From Chloroflexota bacterium (lineage in GTDB: Bacteria; Chloroflexota; Dormibacteria; Dormibacterales; Dormibacteraceae), in contig DMCH01000147.1 in NCBI GenBank assembly GCA_003446775.1, positions 3,710 through 13,192 on the forward strand: a stretch of DNA of 9,483 bases, given 5' to 3'. This document shows positions 1-6,364 of this stretch, in pieces. How positions within the stretch are numbered: the first letter of the stretch is position 1; each line of letters begins with the position of its first letter. Below the pieces are notes generated by a model that was given only the letters and a program-made list of their open reading frames with translations, made no database searches and was not told the origin of the DNA. A program made the translations under genes and the position numbers.

Positions 1-1392
1 GAGCGCGACTCGATGGGCGAGGTGGAAGTGCCCGCCGACGCGTACTACGGAGCCTCCACCCAGCGCGCGGTCCTCAACTTCCCGATCTCCGGCCAGCCCT
101 TCCCGCGCCGGTTCATCCGCGCCCTGGGGTTGGTCAAAAAGGCCGCCGCCCAGACCAACAGCGAGCTCGGCCTGCTGTCGAAGCGCCGCGCGAGCGCGAT
201 CGCCCGGGCCGCGCAGGAGGTCATCGACGGCAAGCTCGACGACCAGTTTCCCATCGACATCTACCAGACCGGCTCTGGCACGTCGACCAACACCAACGCC
301 AATGAGGTCATCGCCAACCGCGCGACCGAGATCCTCGGCGGCAAGCGTGGTTCGAAGCTCGTGCATCCGAACGACCACGTGAACCTATGCCAGTCGTCCA
401 ACGATGTCATCCCCACCGCGATCCAGGTTTCATCGGCGATCGCCATCGCCGACGAGCTGATCCCGGCGCTGCAGCAGCTGGGGAAAGCGCTGGAGTCGAA
501 GAGCAAGGAGTTCTGGCCCGTGATCAAGACCGGCCGGACCCACCTGCAGGACGCGACGCCCATCCGGTTGGGACAAGAGTTCAAGGGCTACGCGGGACAG
601 GTGGAGGAGTCGATCCGCCGGGCGCGTGCGGCGTTGGACGAGCTGGCGTCCGTGCCGTTGGGAGGCACCGCGGTCGGCACCGGCCTCAACTCGCACCCGC
701 GGTTCGCGCGGCTGGCCTGCGCACGTCTCGCCAAGGCGACCGGGATCCCGATTCACGAAACGCGCAACCACTTTCACGCGCAGGCCACGCTGGACGTGCT
801 GGTCGCGGCCCACGGTGGGCTGCGCACGATCGCGGTGAGCCTGTGGAAGATCGGCTCCGACATCCGCCTCATGGGCACCGGACCCGTGGCCGGCCTCGGC
901 GAGCTGCGCTTGCCAGAGACGCAACCGGGTTCCAGCATCATGCCCGGCAAGGTCAACCCGGTCATCGTCGAGTCGTTGACGATGGTGGTGGCTCGCGTCC
1001 TGGGCAACGACCTCACGGTCACGATGTGCGGCCAGTCCGGCAGCCTGTTCGAGCTCAACGTGATGATGCCGGTCGCCGGGGTCGCCGGCCTCGAGTCGAT
1101 CGCGCTGCTGGCAGCATCCGCTCGCAACTTCCGCGAGCGCTGCATCGAAGGGCTGCAGGCGACCGAGCGCGGCCCCGAGCTGGTCGAACGCAGCCCCATG
1201 CTCGCGACGGCACTCAACCCTGTGATCGGCTACGACGAAGCCGCCAAGATCGCCAAGGAGTCCATCCGAACCGGCAAGTCGATCCGCCAGCTGGCCGGCG
1301 CCCGCGGCGTTTCCGAGGCGGTGCTGAAGAAGGTGCTCGACCTGGGCAAGATGACCAAACCTGGTCTGGAAGGTCCGGGCGGAGGCGGCTAG
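1..1392 (+). CDS. fumC: Class II fumarate hydratase (fumarase C), 5'-truncated by window edge
   Basis: Catalyses reversible hydration of fumarate to L-malate in the TCA cycle; class II enzymes are cytosolic, iron-independent homotetramers. The frame is open from base 1, and the codons before the ATG at 13 read ERDS, matching the usual family start '..E.DSMGEVEVPADA', so that ATG is internal and only a few N-terminal residues are missing. Counting from base 1, visible motifs are TGSGTSTN, then HPNDHVNLCQSSND (about 122-135) with the substrate-binding SSN kept, the GRTHLQDATP catalytic His at about 181, and the GSSIMPGKVNP signature (about 310-320) with the mobile-loop serine. A Cys replaces the common Ser just before QSSND; it is not a catalytic position. 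The C-terminal helical domain is complete and ends in a Gly-rich tail. Family members are usually 460-470 aa, which fits. Argininosuccinate lyase and aspartase are less likely because the whole HPNDHVN/GSSIMPGKVNP pattern is fumarase-like. Confidence 0.95.
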   Translation, partial: ERDSMGEVEVPADAYYGASTQRAVLNFPISGQPFPRRFIRALGLVKKAAAQTNSELGLLSKRRASAIARAAQEVIDGKLDDQFPIDIYQTGSGTSTNTNANEVIANRATEILGGKRGSKLVHPNDHVNLCQSSNDVIPTAIQVSSAIAIADELIPALQQLGKALESKSKEFWPVIKTGRTHLQDATPIRLGQEFKGYAGQVEESIRRARAALDELASVPLGGTAVGTGLNSHPRFARLACARLAKATGIPIHETRNHFHAQATLDVLVAAHGGLRTIAVSLWKIGSDIRLMGTGPVAGLGELRLPETQPGSSIMPGKVNPVIVESLTMVVARVLGNDLTVTMCGQSGSLFELNVMMPVAGVAGLESIALLAASARNFRERCIEGLQATERGPELVERSPMLATALNPVIGYDEAAKIAKESIRTGKSIRQLAGARGVSEAVLKKVLDLGKMTKPGLEGPGGGG

Positions 1393-1406
1393 ACCGCCGC
1401 ACGCAA

Positions 1407-2414
1407 TTGAAGAGGCGCCTACCGCATCCGCTGCGTCGGTTCCGGCTGCCGGCGGCGCTGCTGGCGGTAGTGATCGTCTACGGCATGTTGGGCTACATGC
1501 TCATCGAAGGATGGAGCCTCCTGGACTCCTTCTACATGACGATCATCACGATCTCCACCGTCGGCTATTCGGAGGTCAACAGGCTGTCCGACGCGGGCAG
1601 GATCTTCACCTCCACGCTCATCGTGGTCGGCGTCGGTACGATGCTCTACGGTTTCGGCGTCTTCGCCGAGACCCTCACCGACAACAGCTTCATCGCCTAC
1701 AGGAGAGAGCGGCAGTTGGAGCGTTCGCTGAACCAGCTTCGGGATCACTTCATCATCTGCGGGTACGGCCGCATCGGGACACAGATCGTCGCCGAGTTCG
1801 AGGCGCACAACATTCCTTATGCCGTCATCGACCAGACCGAGGATGCGTTGGTGCGCTTACGCAACGAGGACCGCCTCCACGTCGAAGGCGATGCCTCCAG
1901 CGAGGAGATCCTCAAGCTCGCGGGTATCGAGCGCGCGCGCGGCCTCATCTCGGCTGTCGACTCCGACGAGCGCGCCGTCTACATCATCCTCGCCGCGCGA
2001 GCGCTCAATCCGGAGCTCTACCTGATCTCTCGTGCCGGCCGGCCAGAATCGATTCGCCGCCTGGAGCTGGCCGGCGCCAATCGCGTGATCTCGCCGTATC
2101 AGATGGCCGGGCACCGTATGGCCGAGCTCGCCGTGCGGCCGGCTCTCGTGGACGTCATGGACAGCCTTCATCACGGCGAGTCGGAGATCGCAGTCGAAGA
2201 GATGCTGGTGCAGCCGCGGGTGGCAGCGGTGGGCAAGACGATCGCAGGCGCGGGTCTGGTGAGCCCGGACGCGGCGAAGGTGCTCGCGGTGCGCCGCCGC
2301 GATGGCACGCTGCATGCCAACCCGGCCCCCGACCTGCTCCTGGAGGAGGGCGACCTCGTGATCGCGCTGGGCTCGGAGGAGCAGCTCTTCGCGTCCGCAG
2401 CGATGCTCAGGTAG
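1407..2414 (+). CDS. Two-TM potassium channel with RCK (TrkA-N/TrkA-C) regulatory domains
   Basis: About 335 aa. A basic N-terminus (KRRLPHPLRRFR) precedes TM1 (about 16-34), a pore helix and selectivity filter T51-V-G-Y-S-E56, and TM2 (about 65-87). The soluble part has a Rossmann TrkA-N domain with the GYGRIG nucleotide loop at 119-124 and an acidic residue after beta-2 (VIDQTED), then a TrkA-C domain (about 260-335) ending in the typical EEGDLVIALG segment. This is the MthK/Kch-like layout: a tetrameric inner-membrane K+ channel gated by ligand (nucleotide or ion) binding to a cytosolic ring. The start is the TTG at 1407, 14 bases after the fumC stop. Later in-frame starts would cut TM1, and the same frame stays open far upstream but there reads as a low-complexity shadow of fumC. 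A GGAGG-like stretch lies inside the fumC end but is rather distant, so the start is less certain than the gene. The filter has Ser where GYG channels have the second Gly. Confidence 0.9.
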   Translation: MKRRLPHPLRRFRLPAALLAVVIVYGMLGYMLIEGWSLLDSFYMTIITISTVGYSEVNRLSDAGRIFTSTLIVVGVGTMLYGFGVFAETLTDNSFIAYRRERQLERSLNQLRDHFIICGYGRIGTQIVAEFEAHNIPYAVIDQTEDALVRLRNEDRLHVEGDASSEEILKLAGIERARGLISAVDSDERAVYIILAARALNPELYLISRAGRPESIRRLELAGANRVISPYQMAGHRMAELAVRPALVDVMDSLHHGESEIAVEEMLVQPRVAAVGKTIAGAGLVSPDAAKVLAVRRRDGTLHANPAPDLLLEEGDLVIALGSEEQLFASAAMLR

Positions 2415-2429
2415 CGGACCAGCCGGCCC

Positions 2430-2451
2430 CGGCCGGGCCCAAAACCGGCCG
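2430..2451 (+). terminator. GC-rich hairpin in the gap between channel and CDF genes
   Basis: The 52-base gap contains a perfect 7-bp inverted repeat, CGGCCGG at 2430-2436 and CCGGCCG at 2445-2451, with an 8-base loop (GCCCAAAA). It lies 15 bases after the channel stop codon. No real T-run follows (only ACTAGAGTTGTT), so a classical intrinsic terminator is not shown. It could be a weak terminator, an operator, or chance palindromy in GC-rich DNA. Confidence 0.35.
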
Positions 2452-2453
2452 AC

Positions 2454-2459
2454 TAGAGT
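2454..2459 (+). promoter_or_regulatory. Candidate -10 element (TAGAGT) for leaderless transcription of the CDF gene
   Basis: TAGAGT fits the TANNNT form of an extended-family -10 box and ends 7 bases before the ATG at 2467, so transcription would begin at or next to the A of the start codon. The CDF gene has no visible Shine-Dalgarno sequence, which agrees with a leaderless mRNA, a common mode in Actinomycetota and reported in other GC-rich phyla. No -35 match is seen about 17 bases upstream, where the hairpin lies. A hexamer of this degeneracy can arise by chance. Confidence 0.35.
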
Positions 2460-2466
2460 TGTTGAC

Positions 2467-3840
2467 ATGAAGGCGCTGGGACGCAGGCCCGAGCTCGTCG
2501 CGCTGATTTCGGTCTTCATCGGCGCGGCCATTGTCGTGGGCAAGCTGGTGGTCGGGCTGCTGACCGGCAGCCTGGGGATCATCAGCGAGGCCGTGCACTC
2601 GCTGCTCGACCTCGCCGCGAGCGGGTTCACGCTGGTCGCAGTCCGCACCGCGCGCAAGCCGGCCGACACCGAGCACCCGTACGGCCACGGCCGTGCAGAA
2701 AACCTGGCCGCCTTCGCCGAGGGCGTCCTGCTCATGATCACCGCCGCGGGCATCGCGTTCGAAGCCGTGCACAGGCTGACCATGGGCGGCGCGGCGGTGA
2801 ATGCGGCCGGCTATGCCTTCGCGTTGCTCGTTGCGACGCTCTTGATCGAGCTCGGCCGGGCCGCCGTGCTGCGCAGAGTCGGTCGCGACGCGGGCAGCGA
2901 TGCCCTGCAGGCTGACGCGACCAACCGCTGGTCCGACGTGCTCGCAACCGTCGGCGTCCTGGCGGGCCTGACCGGCGTGCGCATGGGGTTTGCGTGGGCC
3001 GACTCGGCGGCGGCTCTGCTCGTGGCCCTGATAATCGCGCGCGCCGCCGGCCTGTTGGCATGGCGCTCAGGCGACATCCTCATCGATCGCGCGCCGGCGG
3101 GCGCCGAGCGCAAGCTGCGCGCGGCCATCGAGGGCGTGAGCGGCGTTCGCGAGGTACGTTCGGTGCGGGTTCGGCGCTCCGGACCCAAGCTGTTGGGCGA
3201 CGCCGTCATCGCCACCGCGCGAATGCTTTCACTCGAAGCGGCGGGCAGGCTCGTGGACGAGGTCAGGCGGGTGGCCGGCGCCGCGCTGCCGGAGCTCGAC
3301 CTGACAGTGCTCGTCGAAGGCCAATCTCGCCCCAGCGACCTGGTCGAGCGCGTTCACGCAGCCGCCGCTCGCAATGGCGGCGTGCGCGATCTTCACAACG
3401 TGACCGTCGAGCGTGAGAGCGATGGCTCGCTGCATCTGACGATGCACGCAAAGCTTCCGGGCGACATGACGCTGGCCTCGGCTTCGCTGGCGAGCGCCGG
3501 CCTGGAGAAGACGCTGCGTGCCGAGCTGCCCGAAGCCGCCCGCATCGACATCCACCTCGAGCCGATGGAGCCGCATGTCGTCAGCGGCGAGGATGTCACG
3601 CAGCGCCGCGCCTTGCTCGCGGACCGGATGCGTCAGGTGGTCGAGTCGCACCCCGCCGTGAAACGCCTCGTCGACGTCGAGCTGAGCGACCGCCATAACC
3701 GCATCCACGCGCACGTAGTGGCGGAGTTGGCCGGCGATGTCAGTCTCGAGCAGGCACACCAGGTCGAGACCGAGCTGGAGGAGCGGATCCGCCGCGCACT
3801 GCCCGAAGTCAACGAGGTCACGGCCAGGGCGACGGCGTGA
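2467..3840 (+). CDS. Cation diffusion facilitator (CDF) metal transporter with triplicated C-terminal domain
   Basis: 457 aa, against about 290-320 for ordinary CDF proteins. The N-terminal 200 residues are the six-TM CDF core that exports divalent metal (Zn, Fe, Mn, Co) by proton exchange. TM2 has SEAVHSLLDLAAS with metal ligands H44 and D48, followed by the D67/HPYGHGRAE loop (H70, H74) resembling YiiP site B. In TM5 the YiiP-type HxxxD motif reads N153-R-W-S-D157, so one expected His ligand is Asn. Residues about 213-284, 289-366 and 380-455 each look like the beta-alpha-beta-beta dimerisation domain: V..V..V.V, a strand rich in A/V/H, an '(S/T)LE.A' helix and 'LR..LPE'. Most CDFs have one such domain. 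ATG start with no SD. It is the first gene of a five-gene overlapping set, and its TGA overlaps the next GTG. Metal specificity cannot be read with confidence. Confidence 0.92.
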   Translation: MKALGRRPELVALISVFIGAAIVVGKLVVGLLTGSLGIISEAVHSLLDLAASGFTLVAVRTARKPADTEHPYGHGRAENLAAFAEGVLLMITAAGIAFEAVHRLTMGGAAVNAAGYAFALLVATLLIELGRAAVLRRVGRDAGSDALQADATNRWSDVLATVGVLAGLTGVRMGFAWADSAAALLVALIIARAAGLLAWRSGDILIDRAPAGAERKLRAAIEGVSGVREVRSVRVRRSGPKLLGDAVIATARMLSLEAAGRLVDEVRRVAGAALPELDLTVLVEGQSRPSDLVERVHAAAARNGGVRDLHNVTVERESDGSLHLTMHAKLPGDMTLASASLASAGLEKTLRAELPEAARIDIHLEPMEPHVVSGEDVTQRRALLADRMRQVVESHPAVKRLVDVELSDRHNRIHAHVVAELAGDVSLEQAHQVETELEERIRRALPEVNEVTARATA

Positions 3841-4718
3841 GGCCAGGCCGCGCTGACGACCTGCCCGCGGTGCTCGGGCTCATGCAAGTCGAGGTCCGCG
3901 CGGGTCGGCAGGACTGCGTGCCCGGCGAGGCCTACCTCCAGCGAATGCTGGCGGGTTTCGACTGGAGCTCGCGCTCGCGGGTGGTCGAAGCCGAGCGTGG
4001 GCTGGAGGGTGCCGTCCTGGTCGCGGGGCGATCGACCCCGGCGGGCACCGTGACTCGAGTGTCCGTCGCATGCGGCCCATCGGACATGAGGCAGGAACTG
4101 CTCCGCTGGGGCCTCGATCTGTCGAAGGCGGCCGGGGCAGTCGCGGCGCAGATGTGGGTCGGCCGGGGCCACACCCAAGGGATGGCTGAGCTGGGCGCAG
4201 AGTACGTCCGCCCGTGGTGGCGCATGGACATGAACCTTGCAGGCGACCTAACGGCGCCGCGGCCCGTGCGTGGCTACAAGCTGCGGGATGGAACCCAGGT
4301 CGCCGGCCGCAGCTGGTCGGACCTTCACAACCGATCCTTCGCAGGCCACTGGCGGTTCTCGCCGAGCCAGGAGGCTGAGCTGGTGACCGGACGCTCACCC
4401 GAGCTGTCCCTGATGGCGATCACCGAAGAGGGATCGCCGGCCGCGCTCGCGTGGGGCCAGGTCGAGTCCTACCTCGAGGATTCCCGACCCCAGCCGGTGG
4501 GCATCGTGAGCTCGGTCGGCACCGTCCCCGAGCATCGTCGCAAGGGGTTGGCCTCCTGGCTGGTGGCCGAGCTTCTGAACCGCCTCCGCGATGATGGCGC
4601 CCGTTCGGCATCGCTCTACGTCGACCGCTGGAACCGCACGCGGGCGTTCGACGCGTATCGCAAGCTCGGGTTCGAGCCGGCGTTCGAGTCGGAGGTCTGG
4701 GAAGCTAACCTTCGGTGA
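3837..4718 (+). CDS. Tandem GNAT-fold N-acetyltransferase
   Basis: 293 aa. Two GNAT-like halves are visible. The C-terminal half (about 155-293) carries acetyl-CoA motif A: strand IVSSVGTV, then EHRRKGLA (R234-R-K-G237-L-A239, the Q/RxxGxG/A pyrophosphate loop) and helix SWLVAELLNRL, followed by SLYVDRWNRTRAFDAYRKLGFE, the usual motif B with the Asn/Tyr and 'LGF' turn. The N-terminal half (about 1-140) starts RPGRADDLPAVLGLM like a GNAT and ends LGAEYVRPWWRMDM, but lacks the RxxGxG loop and is probably non-catalytic. Length and double layout resemble mycothiol synthase-type proteins, but I cannot call it MshD from sequence alone, and the substrate is unknown. The GTG start overlaps the CDF stop as GTGA, implying translational coupling. 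Its own TGA overlaps the peptidase GTG in the same way. Confidence 0.82.
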   Translation: MRPGRADDLPAVLGLMQVEVRAGRQDCVPGEAYLQRMLAGFDWSSRSRVVEAERGLEGAVLVAGRSTPAGTVTRVSVACGPSDMRQELLRWGLDLSKAAGAVAAQMWVGRGHTQGMAELGAEYVRPWWRMDMNLAGDLTAPRPVRGYKLRDGTQVAGRSWSDLHNRSFAGHWRFSPSQEAELVTGRSPELSLMAITEEGSPAALAWGQVESYLEDSRPQPVGIVSSVGTVPEHRRKGLASWLVAELLNRLRDDGARSASLYVDRWNRTRAFDAYRKLGFEPAFESEVWEANLR

Positions 4719-6364
4719 CTATGCGGGGGTTGTGGGCACTGGCGGCTGTTGTGATGTTGGCTGCGTCTGCATGCAGCTCGCCGCAGTCCACCCCACCAGC
4801 GCCGGTGAGCCAGAACCTGAGCTCCCCGACCCCGCTGCTCACGACGGCCATCGCCCAGGCGGCGCACCTCGGCCACGCCGGCATGGCCACCCAGGTCGAC
4901 CTCAGCCTCGGCCTCAAGGCGCGGTCGCCAGAGCGGCTGGCCAAGCTCATTGCTTCCGGCCAGACCATCACGCCCGAGCAGTACACAACCGAGTTCGGAC
5001 CCGACCCGGTCAAGGTCCGGGCGGCGCTTGGCGCCCTCACATCAAGCGGTTTGCATGCCGAGTGGCGCACCGGCTCCTCATTGATCACGGCCGGTGGTCC
5101 CGCGCCCGCGGTGGCGGCCCTGTTCGGGATCGACATCGAGGACTACCGCCTCGCCAACGGGGCCACGTTTTACGCCTCGCTGGACGCACCCATTATTCCG
5201 CCTGCGATCGCGGCCGTCGTCAGCAGCGTGACCGGTCTCGACAACTACCGGCACGTGCGCACGTATGCCGTGAGGCCGGGTGGCTTGACGCCTACAGACG
5301 TGCTCGCTTTCTACAACTTGAAGCCTCTTCGCGACTCGGGACTCGACGGCTCCGGCATCACCATCGTCCTCCCCGAGATCGACGACCTTCCCAACCTCAC
5401 GGACCTGGACAAGTTCGCGACCATGTTCAGCCTGCCGCCATACGGGCCGCTGGTGACGCTGAAGCGAGACCCATCGTGGGGGACGCCCATGAAGCCGCAG
5501 GGCGAGACCGTCCTCGACCTCGAGATCATCCACCAGGTCGCGCCGGCGGCGAAAATGGTCGTCTACTTTTCGGCTCCTGACTTCGCACACGCAGACCGCG
5601 CGTTCGACCAGATGATCAGCGACCATCTGGGCTCGGTCATCTCCGAGAGCCTGGGCGCGTGCGAACCCGAAACGCCGAGTGGGCATCGAGCAGCGTACGC
5701 GAGCATCCAGGACCGCTCTGTAGCGCAAGGGATGTCGCATTTCATCGCCAGCGGCGACAGCGGCGCCTACACATGCGGCGAGTCCGCGCCTCCCGCGGCC
5801 AGCTTCCCATCGACGCTCCCGAACGTGACCGCGGTGGGCGGCACGACCGTGTTCGAGTCGGTGCAGGGAATCTATTTCAAAGAGGCTGCCTGGGGCGGCC
5901 CGGTGGCTGAGATTGGATCGGGCGGCGGCGCCAGCCAGTTCTACCCGGTACCCGATTACCAGAAGGTCGTCGCTGTGGCCGCGGGCCATGGATTGAGGCA
6001 GGTACCCGACGTCGCCGCCGATGCGGATCCGGCCACCGGGTTCCACATCATCTTCAGCGGACAAGAGGGTCAGGCCGGCGGCACGTCGGCGGCGGCGCCG
6101 TTGTGGGCCGCGACGGTCGCGCTCATCGACCAGGACCTCAAGCGCAAGGGCCTCCGCGAGACCGGCTATGCCAATCCCGCCATCTACTGGATGGGGGTGA
6201 ACGCATCCAGGCTGCCCGCACCTGCGTTCCACGACGTCACGTTCGGCAACAATCTCGCGTACGACGCCACCCCTGGCTGGGACTTCGCGACCGGGTGGGG
6301 GAGCATGGACGGCGCCGCGCTCGACGCCGCGTGGATCCTCTACATCAAAGGAGGGGGAGCGTGA
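4715..6364 (+). CDS. S53 family peptidase (sedolisin/kumamolisin-like) with pro-domain, predicted lipoprotein
   Basis: 549 aa. A short basic start, hydrophobic stretch and cysteine (LAASA-C20) form a somewhat atypical lipobox, so the product is probably exported and lipid-anchored. A Pro/Ser/Thr linker leads to a pro-kumamolisin activation domain (about 50-190). The catalytic domain (about 195-545) has the S53 triad: E264 and D268 in GETVLDLEI, S458 in GGTSAAAP. The oxyanion Asp is D348 in ASGDSG. The C-terminal Ca2+ loop is present as D507-V plus PGWD523 before ATGWGS. All key residues are intact, so an active, acid-preferring serine-carboxyl endopeptidase that self-processes is expected. 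The GTG at 4715 overlaps the previous stop (GTGA); the ATG at 4721 is an alternative and would give the same signal peptide less two residues. The 3' end carries the strong SD of the next gene. It differs from many secreted sedolisins in the likely lipid anchor and its membrane-protein partners downstream. Confidence 0.93.
   Translation: MTMRGLWALAAVVMLAASACSSPQSTPPAPVSQNLSSPTPLLTTAIAQAAHLGHAGMATQVDLSLGLKARSPERLAKLIASGQTITPEQYTTEFGPDPVKVRAALGALTSSGLHAEWRTGSSLITAGGPAPAVAALFGIDIEDYRLANGATFYASLDAPIIPPAIAAVVSSVTGLDNYRHVRTYAVRPGGLTPTDVLAFYNLKPLRDSGLDGSGITIVLPEIDDLPNLTDLDKFATMFSLPPYGPLVTLKRDPSWGTPMKPQGETVLDLEIIHQVAPAAKMVVYFSAPDFAHADRAFDQMISDHLGSVISESLGACEPETPSGHRAAYASIQDRSVAQGMSHFIASGDSGAYTCGESAPPAASFPSTLPNVTAVGGTTVFESVQGIYFKEAAWGGPVAEIGSGGGASQFYPVPDYQKVVAVAAGHGLRQVPDVAADADPATGFHIIFSGQEGQAGGTSAAAPLWAATVALIDQDLKRKGLRETGYANPAIYWMGVNASRLPAPAFHDVTFGNNLAYDATPGWDFATGWGSMDGAALDAAWILYIKGGGA
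6347..6354 (+). promoter_or_regulatory. Strong ribosome binding site AAAGGAGG for the zinc-ribbon/PrsW-like gene
   Basis: AAAGGAGG lies inside the last codons of the S53 peptidase gene, six bases before the GTG at 6361. It is the best Shine-Dalgarno match seen ahead of any start in the window, and it fixes that GTG as the start although the open frame runs further upstream. Confidence 0.75.

Noticed and set aside
387..1406. Long open stretch in the channel gene's frame running upstream through fumC (would give a 675-aa protein)
   Set aside because: Its translation is Arg/Gly/Pro-rich low complexity, typical of an off-frame reading of GC-rich DNA, and fumC is clearly coded there. The channel homology starts just after the TTG at 1407.
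2462..2467. Perfect TTGACA -35 hexamer overlapping the CDF start codon
   Set aside because: No TATAAT-like sequence lies about 17 bases downstream, and a start there would be inside the coding region.
1857..2783. 308-aa open frame on the minus strand across the channel and CDF genes
   Set aside because: Runs opposite two well-supported genes and the gap between them, with no family motif.
6103..6360. Upstream extension of the PrsW-like gene to the ATG at 6103
   Set aside because: The extension is an off-frame reading of the peptidase C-terminus; the GTG at 6361 has a strong SD six bases upstream and a GTGA overlap.
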